Notes: generated by a model not told the origin, from the sequence alone. Positions 1 to 9,310 are shown, counted from the stretch's first letter. The stretch is DNA of 64,000 bases from Propionispira arboris (GCF_900109225.1 NZ_FNZK01000001.1:124001-188000); one strand, 5' to 3'. A program made the numbers and translations.

Positions 1-720
1 AATTTATTGAATCCGCATTTTTTTAATGCGATCTGGATTACAACAAAATATACGTTTTGGACCTTACTTGTTTTGATTCCACTGCCTTTGTTGTTTGCGG
101 TATGCTTAAATAAAAAAACACTGCCGGGCCGTAACTTTTTTCGCTCTGCTTTTTTTATGCCAGCACTGACATCGGTTATTGTAGCCGGACTTTTTTTCCG
201 TCTGGCTTTTGGTGAACAGGATACAACGTTGATCAATTCAATGCTTAATGTATTTGGCATAAGTTCTACAGTATGGCTCCAAAATCCCAATACAGCGATG
301 TTTGTTATGGTTTTGTTATGTACATGGCGCTGGCTTGGTGTCAATGTGATCTACTTTTTATCAGGACTGCAAAGCATTCCTGATGAATTATATGAAGCAG
401 CCTCGATTGACGGGGCCAATGCTTGGGAAAAGTTTTTACACATAACGATTCCTGGGTTGAAACCAGTGATTGTATATGTGCTGACGATCAGTGTGTATGG
501 TGGATATTCTATGTTTGCTGAATCCTTTGCCTTATTTAGCAGCGCGCGTTCTCCCGGTGAAATTGGTACAACGATTGTCACATATTTGTATCAAGAAGGG
601 TTTAATAACAATAATTTGGGATTAGGATCAGCGATTGGTGTTGGTTTGTTTGTCCTCGTAATGGTCTTAAACATTATTCAATTATGGTTGAATGGTTTCT
701 TTAAAAAGGAGGTTGACTGA
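1..720 (+). CDS. Sugar ABC transporter permease, AraP/MalF type (5' truncated)
   Basis: Inner-membrane subunit of a carbohydrate ABC importer, partner of the next gene. The reading frame is open from base 1, and residues before the first possible start still look like family sequence, so the true start lies upstream of the window. About six hydrophobic segments are visible. The cytoplasmic EAA loop (EAASIDGANAWEKF, around residues 132-145), which docks on the ATPase, is clear. The order permease, permease, arabinofuranosidase suggests import of arabinose-containing oligosaccharides. A solute-binding protein gene is expected just upstream, outside the window. The substrate is inferred from context only. 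Confidence 0.9.
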   Translation, partial: NLLNPHFFNAIWITTKYTFWTLLVLIPLPLLFAVCLNKKTLPGRNFFRSAFFMPALTSVIVAGLFFRLAFGEQDTTLINSMLNVFGISSTVWLQNPNTAMFVMVLLCTWRWLGVNVIYFLSGLQSIPDELYEAASIDGANAWEKFLHITIPGLKPVIVYVLTISVYGGYSMFAESFALFSSARSPGEIGTTIVTYLYQEGFNNNNLGLGSAIGVGLFVLVMVLNIIQLWLNGFFKKEVD

Positions 721-721
721 T

Positions 722-1555
722 ATGGGACCAAAGATAACCAATGCATTGGTATTTGTCATTTTATTGATTTTTGCAGTATTTTGTTTAGCTCCTTTTTTCT
801 TCTTGGTTATTTCATCCTTACGACCTGGTGTGGAAATGATACGCCAGGGAATTTCCCTCAATATCGATTTTTCAGCATTGAACTTTGATAATTATGTGCT
901 TTTACTGGATGGCAAGGAAGGAATTTATCTTTCCTGGTATTTTAACAGTGTAGTTATAACCGTGGTTCATACATTGTTATCGCTGTTATTGACATCTATG
1001 GTTGGTTATGGTTTGGCGATGTATAATTTCAAGGGGAAAAATGCAGTTTTTATTATTGTCTTAGTCGTTATGATGATTCCAGTGGAGATATTGATATTAC
1101 CACTATATGAATTATCGATTAGTACCGGTTTGATTGATAGCTATCTGGGTGTCATTCTGCCCTTTGTTGTGGCACCGATGTCCATTTTCTTTTTTCGGCA
1201 GTATGCCCAATCCCTGCCACGTGAACTTTTGGACGCAGGGCGAATTGATGGCTGCGGTGAATTCAAAATTTTTTTCAAGATCATGCTACCACTCATGAAA
1301 CCGGCTTTTGGTGCTATGGGGATTTTGCAGGCCATGTTTAGCTGGAATAATTTTGTTTGGCCGCTGATTGTACTGCGTTCGAACGATATGCTGACTTTGC
1401 CGATTGGATTGCAATCTTTGATTACTCCTTATGGCAACAATTATGATATTTTGTTTCCTGGTGCAGTGATGTCAGTTATACCAATTATTATCTTGTTTAT
1501 TTTAAATCAAAAAGCATTTATTTCAGGACTTACAGTTGGTGGAGTGAAAGGTTAA
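722..1555 (+). CDS. Sugar ABC transporter permease, AraQ/MalG type
   Basis: Second inner-membrane permease of the sugar importer, 277 residues, the usual length for MalG/AraQ proteins. The EAA loop appears as LDAGRIDGCGEFKIFFKI, about two thirds of the way along. The ATG at 722 is preferred over an upstream in-frame start because AAGGAGG at 706-712 sits nine bases before it. The start follows the stop of the upstream permease by one base, so the two are translationally coupled. The ATPase partner is probably the MsmX/UgpC-type protein at 6813. Specificity for arabino-oligosaccharides is inferred from the neighbouring arabinofuranosidase. Confidence 0.92.
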   Translation: MGPKITNALVFVILLIFAVFCLAPFFFLVISSLRPGVEMIRQGISLNIDFSALNFDNYVLLLDGKEGIYLSWYFNSVVITVVHTLLSLLLTSMVGYGLAMYNFKGKNAVFIIVLVVMMIPVEILILPLYELSISTGLIDSYLGVILPFVVAPMSIFFFRQYAQSLPRELLDAGRIDGCGEFKIFFKIMLPLMKPAFGAMGILQAMFSWNNFVWPLIVLRSNDMLTLPIGLQSLITPYGNNYDILFPGAVMSVIPIIILFILNQKAFISGLTVGGVKG

Positions 1556-1579
1556 TTATAACTATTGGAGGGTTTGGTA

Positions 1580-3073
1580 ATGAAACACGCAGCGTGTCAA
1601 ATTGATAAAGCATATACTATCGCAGATATTGACCCGAAATTATATGGATCTTTTATTGAACATTTAGGACGAGCGGTCTATTCTGGTATTTATGAACCTA
1701 CCCATTCTCGTGCCGATGAGCAGGGGTTTAGACAGGATGTTTTGGAGCTGGTTCGGGAACTTTCCGTACCAATTGTCCGCTATCCGGGTGGAAACTTCGT
1801 ATCTGGTTATCGTTGGACCGATGGTATTGGCCCGATAGATGCAAGACCCAAACGTCTGGATTACGCGTGGCTCTCTGTTGAGCCAAATCACATCGGTATT
1901 GATGAATTTGTTGATTGGTGTAAAAAAGCGAATACCCAAGTTATGGCGGCGGTCAATTTAGGTACAGGGACGCCACAGGATGCCGGATATATGATGGAAT
2001 ACTGCAATCATCCTGCCGGAACATATTGGAGTGATTTACGTCGAAAAAATGGACATAAAGAGCCACATGCTATAAAAACATGGTGCCTGGGTAATGAGAT
2101 GGATGGACCTTGGCAGACGGGCGCTCTTTCGGCGGCGGCTTATGGTGAAAAAGCTCGTGAAGCCGCTAAAATTATGAAGTGGATTGATCCATCGGTAGAA
2201 CTGGTTTGTTGTGGAAGCTCGAGTCCGCTTTTAGATTCGTATCCCGAATGGGATCGTATTGTCTTGGAACATACTTACGAACAGGTAGATTATATTTCAA
2301 TGCATAGATATTATGAAAATGAAGACAGTGTGGAAAACTTTCTGACGTCATATATTGATATGGATGAGTTTATCAAAACAGTTGCCGCCACCGCAGATTA
2401 TGCAAAAGCCAAAACCAGAAGTAAGAAAACGATGAAGATTTCTTTCGACGAATGGAATGTTTGGTATATTCAAAAACAAGTCCGTTTTCCCTGGATGGAA
2501 GCACCACCGATCTTAGAAGATCAATATTCTTTATTGGATGCGCTAGTTTTTGGCGGTATGTTATGTACATTGCTTAATAATGCCGATCGTGTAAAGATGG
2601 CTTGCTTGGCGCAGCTTGTCAATGTAATAGCACCTATTTTTACAGAAAAAGGTGGACGCGTCTTAAAACAAGCTATCTACTATCCATTTCAGCAAGTGTC
2701 CACTTATGGGCGAGGCAAATCTTTGAAGACACTTACGAAAGCAGATTGTATAAATACACCAGATCGGGGTATGGTACCTGCTATGCAGACCGCTGCTTCG
2801 TACAATGACGAAGATGGCAGTATAAGTGTTTTTGTTCTAAATTGTGAAATGACAGAAGACACAGAATTTACCATAGACTTGCGTTCTTTTGGAAAAGTTG
2901 AGATGGTGGAACATAGTATATTGGCAGGTCCTGATTTATTTGCCAAAAATACATTTGAACATCCGCTAGCAGTTGTGCCAAAAAATGAAATTCCTGTAGT
3001 TGGTACTACCGTATTTCAAATCGTTTTACCGAAACTTTCCTGGCATGTTTTTCGCTTTTTTGTCATAAAATAA
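1580..3073 (+). CDS. abfA: Alpha-L-arabinofuranosidase, glycoside hydrolase family 51
   Basis: Releases L-arabinose from arabino-oligosaccharides, probably in the cytoplasm because no signal peptide is present. The product has 497 residues, normal for GH51. The catalytic residues are recognisable: the acid/base Glu173 in GNEMDG and the nucleophile Glu291 in FDEWNVWY, with the family motif GSFIEHLGRAVYSGIYEP near the N-terminus. The ATG at 1580 is chosen because GGAGG at 1567-1571 precedes it; a TTG at 1565 overlaps that site. It directly follows the two sugar permeases, so imported oligosaccharides are probably hydrolysed inside the cell. Confidence 0.95.
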   Translation: MKHAACQIDKAYTIADIDPKLYGSFIEHLGRAVYSGIYEPTHSRADEQGFRQDVLELVRELSVPIVRYPGGNFVSGYRWTDGIGPIDARPKRLDYAWLSVEPNHIGIDEFVDWCKKANTQVMAAVNLGTGTPQDAGYMMEYCNHPAGTYWSDLRRKNGHKEPHAIKTWCLGNEMDGPWQTGALSAAAYGEKAREAAKIMKWIDPSVELVCCGSSSPLLDSYPEWDRIVLEHTYEQVDYISMHRYYENEDSVENFLTSYIDMDEFIKTVAATADYAKAKTRSKKTMKISFDEWNVWYIQKQVRFPWMEAPPILEDQYSLLDALVFGGMLCTLLNNADRVKMACLAQLVNVIAPIFTEKGGRVLKQAIYYPFQQVSTYGRGKSLKTLTKADCINTPDRGMVPAMQTAASYNDEDGSISVFVLNCEMTEDTEFTIDLRSFGKVEMVEHSILAGPDLFAKNTFEHPLAVVPKNEIPVVGTTVFQIVLPKLSWHVFRFFVIK

Positions 3074-3131
3074 AAAAATAAACAGGTGTAAAAATCGACT
3101 CATACTTATCGACGCTTCGCTGTCTGCTTTA

Positions 3132-3140
3132 TGGTATACT
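3132..3140 (+). promoter_or_regulatory. Extended -10 promoter candidate for the two-component pair
   Basis: TGG followed by TATACT (3135-3140) forms an extended -10 element about 90 bases before the sensor kinase start. No good -35 is seen at the usual distance. The 154-base gap between abfA and the kinase holds no gene. A promoter here would let the regulators be expressed separately from the transport genes. Confidence 0.4.
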
Positions 3141-3227
3141 GATTTTGGAGAAATATGGATATGTGTTAAATAAAAAATCGGACGGATTTTTTTTCTAAAA
3201 TACAGCAGAGCAGACAGGAGCATCGTT

Positions 3228-5138
3228 ATGCGATATTTAAAGAATAGCTTTAGTAAACGATTGGTCCAAAATTATTTTGTGGCAAAACTTATTATGTTGT
3301 TTAGAAATCTTAAAATCAGAACGAGGCTGGTTTTTCTCTTTATGGTCCTTTCACTGATTCCTTTACTGGTGACGGTGTTTGTTTTTTATCAGCAATTCAA
3401 TTATTCGCTTCAAGAAAAAATCAGTACATATTCCGTTCAGGTTATGAGTCAGATCGCCCAAAATATTAAACGGGATCTCGACAGACTCGAAAATGACAGT
3501 ATCGAAATTGAATTTTCGGATGTAGTTCAAAACACTTTGTTAAAATATGATGCAATGAGCGAATGGGAAGTTGAGCATGCCCAGCTTGGTATGCGTGAAG
3601 AATATACGAAAAAATTTTATTCATTGCGTAATGTCTCGGATGTCCTGATCTATACCAGGCAAGGAAAAAAAATAAATGCCTATGGTGATCCGGGCATGAA
3701 ATTGAATTTAACGGCAGATTATACAAAAGATTTTCTGCTGCAGCTGCAAGACAAGGATGGTGGTGTCGTCTGGGATGCTGTGAATTCGGATAATGAGTTT
3801 TATCTGGTCAAATATGCCACGAGTGCTGAACAATTGCGGCGCAGTGATGGTATTTTACTGGGACGAGCCATAAAATCAATCGATACAGGAGAGGCAATTG
3901 GTTTTTTGATTATTCGGAGCAGTGAAGAATATTTATCTGATATTTATAAAGACATTGATATTGGAGTCGGTTCTAAAATTTTTGTCGTAGATACAAAAGG
4001 GACGATTATATCCAGTGGTGATCCGCAAATGCGTATCAGCAGTCATTATCAGGACATGGAACTGATTGCTGAGCTTAAGCAACAAGCACAAGCGGGCAAA
4101 CGTGTCTTTAATTATTCCATTGAAGAGAATAAAAATCTGATTGCCTTTGCCCCTATTCAAGGTGCGGACTGGTTTGTTGTCGGTGTGATCCCGTTTAGTT
4201 ATCTAAATTCAAACAGCCAGGAAATTTATGAAAAAACACTTGTTATTGCGATTGGCTGTTTTCTTGCAGCGGTCTTTTTAGCTTATTTTTTTGCTGCTAC
4301 GATTTTGGCGCCGTTGCAGCGTTTGCGTACAGCAATGAATCAGGCCCGTCAGGGGGATTTATCGGTTAGTATAAAAGATGAGTATAATGATGAAATTGGT
4401 GAAGTGACGCAGCGGTTTAATGCGATGCTGCGGCAAATCAACAAGTTGCTAGAAAATATAAAATATAAAGAAAAGCAAAAAAGACGGGCGGAACTTAAAG
4501 CGTTGCAGTCACAGATTAATCCTCATTTTTTATCCAATACCTTAAATACTGTAAGGTTTTTAGCAAAAGCACAAAATGCTTATAATATTGAAAATATTAC
4601 AACCTCCTTGATTAATATTTTTCATACTATGGTTGGAAGCGGCGATGAACTTATTGGTATTGGCGAAGAAATTGAATATATTAAAAATTACTTAAATATT
4701 CAAGAATATCGTTATCTAAATAAATTCAATATTATTTATAATATTGAACCAGAACTTTTACAGTATCGAATCCCAAAAATGTTATTGCAGCCAATCATTG
4801 AAAATGCGCTGATTCATGGCATTGAACCAATGGATGGACAGGGTACTATTGTCCTTAAAGGGTATTTGGAAGATAAGACGGTTAAATTTGTTATTACGGA
4901 TAATGGTGTTGGCATGTCTAAAAAAATTTTAGCAGTTTTGTTGAACAGGCAAACAGCGAGTAGTTCAGGGCTAACTGGTATTGGTATTGCAAATGTAAAT
5001 GAAAGAATAAAAATGTATTTTGGAAATTCCTATGGCGTATCAATTGAGAGTGAGCTCAATTTTTATACGACGGTAGAAATCATCTTACCTGCAATGCAGC
5101 AAGGAGGTGAGCACCATGTTTCGGGTATTGATTGTTGA
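3228..5138 (+). CDS. Sensor histidine kinase, YesM/HPK7 type
   Basis: Membrane sensor of 636 residues that senses an extracytoplasmic signal, most likely a sugar, and phosphorylates the downstream AraC-type regulator. Domain order: a cytoplasmic start, a membrane segment at about 34-53, a large extracytoplasmic sensor region, a second membrane segment at about 337-358, a HAMP domain, then a His_kinase domain (PF06580) with the phospho-acceptor His433 in QINPHFLSNTLN, and a HATPase domain with the N-box IIENALIHG. AGGAG at 3216-3220 supports the ATG at 3228. The stop overlaps the next gene, as is usual for YesM/YesN pairs. Confidence 0.93.
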   Translation: MRYLKNSFSKRLVQNYFVAKLIMLFRNLKIRTRLVFLFMVLSLIPLLVTVFVFYQQFNYSLQEKISTYSVQVMSQIAQNIKRDLDRLENDSIEIEFSDVVQNTLLKYDAMSEWEVEHAQLGMREEYTKKFYSLRNVSDVLIYTRQGKKINAYGDPGMKLNLTADYTKDFLLQLQDKDGGVVWDAVNSDNEFYLVKYATSAEQLRRSDGILLGRAIKSIDTGEAIGFLIIRSSEEYLSDIYKDIDIGVGSKIFVVDTKGTIISSGDPQMRISSHYQDMELIAELKQQAQAGKRVFNYSIEENKNLIAFAPIQGADWFVVGVIPFSYLNSNSQEIYEKTLVIAIGCFLAAVFLAYFFAATILAPLQRLRTAMNQARQGDLSVSIKDEYNDEIGEVTQRFNAMLRQINKLLENIKYKEKQKRRAELKALQSQINPHFLSNTLNTVRFLAKAQNAYNIENITTSLINIFHTMVGSGDELIGIGEEIEYIKNYLNIQEYRYLNKFNIIYNIEPELLQYRIPKMLLQPIIENALIHGIEPMDGQGTIVLKGYLEDKTVKFVITDNGVGMSKKILAVLLNRQTASSSGLTGIGIANVNERIKMYFGNSYGVSIESELNFYTTVEIILPAMQQGGEHHVSGIDC

Positions 5139-6723
5139 TGATGATTTTACAACGCGAACAAATTTACGTACTATCATTGAATGGGAAAAATATGGATTTG
5201 AAATTTGTGGCGAGGCTACGAATGGACAAAATGCAATTGAAACGATCAAGGAATGTCTGCCAGATATAGTTATTACGGATATGAGTATGCCCGTTATGGA
5301 TGGTGTGGCTTTGATTGAATATATTAAAGAACATTACAAAGATATCAAGAGTATCGCCTTGAGTGGTTATGAAGATTTTTCTTATGTGAAAGACAGTATG
5401 AAAAATGGAGCGGTTGATTACCTGTTAAAACATAAATTGGATCGTACAGTATTGCTGAACGTATTAAAAGCAGCTACAGATACCATTAGTCAACAACATA
5501 AGCTTCGTCGGCAATTCGCACAAAGCAAAGAGATTTTGCAGCATGAATTTATAAGGTCGTTGGTTTTAGGAGATGAGCAGGATAGCCTGGTCATTCAGGG
5601 GAAAATCAAAGACTTAGAATTGCCGCTGGGAGTAAATAATTTTTCTCTGGTCGTGATTTCTATTGATGATTTCCAGTTAATTAAGGGTCGTTTGACAAAG
5701 GCAGAAGAAATTCGACTGGTGGCTTCCGTGATGAATCTTACAGAAGATATTTTACGGGATATGAACAATGGTGTGTTGACTTATCTTGAGATGGGAAAAT
5801 TTGTAATTTTATTTTCATTTGGGACAATTCGCAGTCAACGCAGTATCGGGAATCAAATTAATACGACAGTCAATCGGATCAGCGTCAGTATTAAAAGGTA
5901 CTTGAATATTACAGCTTGTTTTAGTATTGGTAAAAATTTTGATCATATTGAGCATGCACGGCAAATGTATCAGGAAGCCTCTGACTTATTAAACAGGAAA
6001 ATGATTGTGGGAAAAGATCAGGTTTTTCGCGATGCTGAGCCTGTGGAAAATACCGTTGATTTTTTTAATCTGGATGTAAAAGATGAAAAGAAAATCATGC
6101 TGTTTTTACGTATTGGCGATTATGAAAAAGTCAGACAACAGCTTGATCTGCTTTTTGACAAAATGATTGTTCTTAAAGTGAGTTATAAGTCAGTTCAGAT
6201 GATTTGTGCAGAGCTGATTGGTATTGCAAACCGCCTTGCCAGAGCAGCTTCCATTGATGTTACTGTTTTGTATACGAATAAAGACATACCATATGATGAA
6301 ATGAAAAAACATGAGACAATCGTTGATGTAAAAAATTGGATCTTGGAAGTGTATCATCGTTTGATTATTTTGCTTTTGGATGTAGATATAAAAAGCAATT
6401 ATAGTGAATTAACAAAAAAGGTGATGGAGTATATCCGGCAAAACTATACCAAAGATATTTCACTGCATCAGACGGCAGATTATGTTGGCGGCAATAGCTC
6501 TTATCTCAGCCGTATATTCAAAGAAGATTGTGGCATTGGGTTTGCCGAATATTTAAATAAGATTCGGGTTCGACAGGCTAAGCACTTAATGGAGCATACG
6601 GATACGAAACTTAAGGAAATTGTCAAACAGGTAGGTTTCAATAATTATACGTATTTTTTTAAAGTGTTTAAAGTCATGGAAGGTGTAACGCCAGTAGAAT
6701 ATAAAGCAAAATATAAAAGCTAA
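5116..6723 (+). CDS. Response regulator with AraC-type DNA-binding domain, YesN type
   Basis: Cytoplasmic transcription regulator of 535 residues. The receiver domain occupies roughly residues 1-120, with the acidic pocket VDDD at 7-10 and phospho-acceptor Asp55 in VITDMSMPVMDG. A long middle region follows, and two AraC helix-turn-helix motifs fill the last 100 residues (QTADYVGGNSSYLSRIFKE; EIVKQVGFNNYTYFFKVFK). The ATG at 5116 is preferred over a GTG at 5107 that lies inside the AAGGAGGTG ribosome site. It overlaps the kinase gene by 23 bases. It probably activates the flanking arabinoside transport and hydrolysis genes. Confidence 0.93.
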   Translation: MFRVLIVDDDFTTRTNLRTIIEWEKYGFEICGEATNGQNAIETIKECLPDIVITDMSMPVMDGVALIEYIKEHYKDIKSIALSGYEDFSYVKDSMKNGAVDYLLKHKLDRTVLLNVLKAATDTISQQHKLRRQFAQSKEILQHEFIRSLVLGDEQDSLVIQGKIKDLELPLGVNNFSLVVISIDDFQLIKGRLTKAEEIRLVASVMNLTEDILRDMNNGVLTYLEMGKFVILFSFGTIRSQRSIGNQINTTVNRISVSIKRYLNITACFSIGKNFDHIEHARQMYQEASDLLNRKMIVGKDQVFRDAEPVENTVDFFNLDVKDEKKIMLFLRIGDYEKVRQQLDLLFDKMIVLKVSYKSVQMICAELIGIANRLARAASIDVTVLYTNKDIPYDEMKKHETIVDVKNWILEVYHRLIILLLDVDIKSNYSELTKKVMEYIRQNYTKDISLHQTADYVGGNSSYLSRIFKEDCGIGFAEYLNKIRVRQAKHLMEHTDTKLKEIVKQVGFNNYTYFFKVFKVMEGVTPVEYKAKYKS

Positions 6724-6812
6724 TGCTGTTTCCCACACATAATGAATGAGGCGGGAATGATACAAAAATCTTCTGTAAGAAAAACCAGATAGTAGAGAGG
6801 ATTGTGATAGCT

Positions 6813-7925
6813 ATGGCCAGTGTACAATTACAAAATATTAGTAAAACATATCCGGGCGGGGTTGAGGTTGTAAAAAACTTGAACCTCGATATCAAACATA
6901 AAGAATTTGTTGTTTTAGTAGGTCCATCTGGGTGCGGTAAGTCTACCACTTTGCGTATGATTGCTGGTTTAGAAGATATTACAACGGGGAAATTATCGAT
7001 TGATGGTATGGTGGTAAACGATATTTTACCCAAAAATAGAGATATTGCCATGGTATTTCAAAATTATGCATTATATCCGCATATGACTGTATATGAAAAT
7101 ATGGCATTTGGTTTAAAAATCCGTAAATTGCCGAAACCGGAAATACAGCGTTGTGTCTTAGAGGCCGCGTATACATTGGGAATTGAAGATCTGCTCGACC
7201 GTAAACCAAAAGCTTTGTCTGGCGGACAGCGGCAGCGCGTGGCATTAGGCCGGGCCATGGTGCGTCAGCCTAAGGTCTTTTTATTAGATGAACCGCTGTC
7301 AAATCTAGATGCAAAATTACGTGATCAAATGCGGACAGAAATTCGCAAATTACATCAAAAATTACAAACAACTTTTATCTATGTTACCCATGATCAGCGT
7401 GAAGCGATGACCATGGGGACGCGGATTGTGGTAATGAAAGATGGCATTGTGCAGCAGGTTGACACACCACAGCAATTGTATGGACATCCTTGTAATTTAT
7501 TTGTAGCTGGGTTTTTAGGCAGCCCGCAGATGAATTTTTTCAAAGTTACGGTGACGCAAAAAGCGGCAGTTTTTACGCTGGATTTTGCTGATGAGAGTCT
7601 TGTTTTACCGCCAGTTATAACGAATAATCCAAAGCTGAAAGAGTATATTGGTAAAGAAATTATCATGGGAATACGCCCGGAAGATTTGTATGATGATGCA
7701 AATGCTTTAAAAGAGGCAAATGCTATGATTATCAAGGGCAGCGTTGACGTGATTGAACTGATGGGGGCAGAAACGTATTTATTTATGAAAATAGCGGATA
7801 GCAATGTCGTTGCCAGAGTGAGCCCCAAGACCAAAGCCCGGACCGGCGAAACGATAGAAATTGTTTTCGATATGGATAAAATTCATCTTTTTGACCAAGC
7901 TACAGAAAAAACTATTTTAAATTGA
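6813..7925 (+). CDS. Multi-sugar ABC transporter ATP-binding protein, MsmX/UgpC type
   Basis: Cytoplasmic ATPase that powers carbohydrate ABC importers, 371 residues. Walker A is GPSGCGKST (37-45), the signature is LSGGQRQRVALGRA, and Walker B is VFLLDEPLSNLDA. A C-terminal TOBE/OB region of about 130 residues is typical of the MalK/UgpC/MsmX group. The ATG at 6813 is 12 bases from AGAGAGG. It is the only sugar-type ATPase in the window, so it is the likely partner of the two permeases at the window start, and MsmX-type ATPases often serve several importers. A clear terminator follows. Confidence 0.92.
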   Translation: MASVQLQNISKTYPGGVEVVKNLNLDIKHKEFVVLVGPSGCGKSTTLRMIAGLEDITTGKLSIDGMVVNDILPKNRDIAMVFQNYALYPHMTVYENMAFGLKIRKLPKPEIQRCVLEAAYTLGIEDLLDRKPKALSGGQRQRVALGRAMVRQPKVFLLDEPLSNLDAKLRDQMRTEIRKLHQKLQTTFIYVTHDQREAMTMGTRIVVMKDGIVQQVDTPQQLYGHPCNLFVAGFLGSPQMNFFKVTVTQKAAVFTLDFADESLVLPPVITNNPKLKEYIGKEIIMGIRPEDLYDDANALKEANAMIIKGSVDVIELMGAETYLFMKIADSNVVARVSPKTKARTGETIEIVFDMDKIHLFDQATEKTILN

Positions 7926-7934
7926 ATGGAAGAG

Positions 7935-7968
7935 AATGATCTCACTTTTTTGTGTGAGGTCATTTTTT
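7935..7968 (+). terminator. Intrinsic terminator after the sugar locus
   Basis: A stem formed by ATGATCTCAC and GTGTGAGGTCAT (one G-U pair) is followed by six T residues. It closes the arabinoside operon. Confidence 0.85.
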
Positions 7969-7982
7969 ATTGACCATTTTAT

Positions 7983-8047
7983 AAACATACATATCTTATA
8001 ATGCATATATGTTTTGTATTGACGCTTTTTCCGGCGCATGATATACT
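7983..8047 (+). promoter_or_regulatory. Promoter of the sulfite reductase gene with an upstream inverted repeat
   Basis: TTGACG (8019-8024) and TATACT (8042-8047) are 17 bases apart, a near-consensus sigma-A promoter. Just upstream, AAACATACAT (7983-7992) and ATATATGTTT (8005-8014) form a 9-of-10 inverted repeat with a 12-base spacer, a plausible operator. AAACATA-type words recur at the other two sulfur promoters (around 9300 and 17893), which suggests a shared regulator. Confidence 0.7.
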
Positions 8048-8102
8048 CATCCATAGTTTTAGATATTTTGTGTAAATTTAATTTGTATTTGGGGGCAGGC
8101 AG

Positions 8103-9017
8103 ATGACAATCAGCAATGAGGAAATTATGCGAGTAAAAGGACTTGGTTTTTTAAACAATCGTGGAACTGAAAAATTTTCCGCTCGGGTGCTTACAGAAAA
8201 TACTTGTTTAACCGCCGAACAATTGGAAACAATTGCCGAAGCGAGTCGCCTTTATGCAGACGGCAGGGTTTCCCTGACATCGCGAATGACGGTAGAGGTT
8301 TTGGCGATTCCTTATGAAAATATTGAACCGTTTACAGCATTTCTTAAAGACCATGGTATGCAAGTTGGTGGGACCGGCGATAAAGTCCGTCCGGTGACAA
8401 GCTGTAAAGGTACTGTTTGTAAATTTGGCAAAATCGATACACATAGTATTGCGAAAGAAGCACATGATAGATTTTATATGGGCTATCGGCAGGTGAAGCT
8501 ACCGCATAAATTTAAGATCGGTGTGGGGGGCTGTCCGCATAATTGTATTAAACCAATGTTGAATGATATTGGTCTTGTCGGCAGTCACAAACCAATTTTT
8601 CATCGCAGTCAGTGCCATGGCTGTAAAAAATGTGGCTGTGAATTAATTTGCCCAGTGGGAGCTTATACGACAGGACCGGATGGAAAAAAACGTCTAAATC
8701 GCAATAAATGCATTCAATGCGGGCGCTGCGGGGCAAAATGTCCATTTAAAGCACTTGATGGTTATGAAGAGGGAATTCGCATTTTTGTTGGTGGTACCTG
8801 GGGAAAATTTATCAACATCGGCAAACCAATCAAAGGTCTTTATACTCGTCAGGAAGCGATGGACCTGATCGAAAAGACCATTCTTTTATTTAAAGAAAAT
8901 GGCAGGACCAAAGAACGTTTAGGAAAAATGATTGAACGTTTAGGGTTCAAATGGTTTCAACAAGAACTTCTGACTGGCGATGTACTCGCACGTCAAGATA
9001 AAATTATAAATATGTAA
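8103..9017 (+). CDS. Siroheme/4Fe-4S sulfite reductase, ferredoxin-domain type
   Basis: Predicted assimilatory sulfite reductase of 304 residues, reducing sulfite to sulfide in the cytoplasm. An N-terminal ferredoxin-like half domain (about 10-90) is followed by the siroheme-4Fe-4S ligands C101/C106 (CKGTVC, a C-X4-C spacing) and C144/C148 (GGCPHNC). Two more 4Fe-4S clusters follow (Cys171-183 and CIQCGRCGAKCP at 203-214), which would accept electrons from ferredoxin. It has its own promoter and is followed by a structured RNA candidate and a terminator. The neighbouring sulfate importer and APS reductase support an assimilatory role. A nitrite reductase is the main alternative. Confidence 0.85.
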   Translation: MTISNEEIMRVKGLGFLNNRGTEKFSARVLTENTCLTAEQLETIAEASRLYADGRVSLTSRMTVEVLAIPYENIEPFTAFLKDHGMQVGGTGDKVRPVTSCKGTVCKFGKIDTHSIAKEAHDRFYMGYRQVKLPHKFKIGVGGCPHNCIKPMLNDIGLVGSHKPIFHRSQCHGCKKCGCELICPVGAYTTGPDGKKRLNRNKCIQCGRCGAKCPFKALDGYEEGIRIFVGGTWGKFINIGKPIKGLYTRQEAMDLIEKTILLFKENGRTKERLGKMIERLGFKWFQQELLTGDVLARQDKIINM

Positions 9018-9055
9018 TATATATGTTACATTAAATATTCTTCTATATGGAAATC

Positions 9056-9126
9056 GTCAGGAATGGGGTATAGGGTTGAGTGGCGTTACGGAGGAAGCAA
9101 ACGATGCCCTATATCCCATTTCTGGC
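9056..9126 (+). ncRNA. Candidate structured RNA: 20-bp stem with a ribosome site in its loop
   Basis: Bases 9056-9075 pair with 9107-9126 over 20 positions without a break; three of the pairs are G-U, which favours an RNA structure over a DNA palindrome. The 31-base loop holds GGAGG (9090-9094) nine bases before an ATG (9104) that opens a nine-codon frame (MPYIPFLAD, ending 9133). A smaller GGCGTT/AAC..GCC pairing is possible at the top. It lies between the sulfite reductase gene and an intrinsic terminator, before the sulfate importer. I do not recognise it as a known riboswitch or RNA family. It could be a leader-peptide attenuator, a small RNA or a 3' UTR element. Confidence 0.45.
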
Positions 9127-9167
9127 AGACTGATAGGCTGATGTAATTCCTATATATAGCTAATTGT

Positions 9168-9202
9168 AAAGCATGATCCATCGACTTGGGTCATGCTTTT
9201 TT
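9168..9202 (+). terminator. Intrinsic terminator before the sulfate transport operon
   Basis: AAAGCATGATCC pairs with GGGTCATGCTTT around an eight-base loop, followed by a T run. It ends the transcript carrying the sulfite reductase gene and the stem at 9056-9126. Confidence 0.88.
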
Positions 9203-9249
9203 CTCACGTTAATGCATAGTAAAGTAGTATGCTAAATATGAAAAATATA

Positions 9250-9310
9250 TTGACAACATTACAATGAAAGATTATAATTTATAAACAGAGAAAGCATACA
9301 AAACATACTT
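9250..9310 (+). promoter_or_regulatory. cysP promoter: Consensus promoter of the sulfate import/APS reduction operon
   Basis: TTGACA (9250-9255) and TATAAT (9273-9278) are 17 bases apart, a perfect match to consensus. The spacer ends AATGAAAGAT, and the early transcribed region carries AAACAGA and AAAACATAC. The promoter at 17920 has nearly the same spacer ending and the same downstream words. A consensus promoter with repeated downstream words suggests repression under sulfur-replete conditions. The regulator is not identified. Confidence 0.8.

Noticed and set aside
9063-9146. A 27-codon frame through the stem-loop at 9056-9126
   Set aside because: No ribosome site precedes it and it follows the paired stem; the shorter frame from 9104 has a better site.
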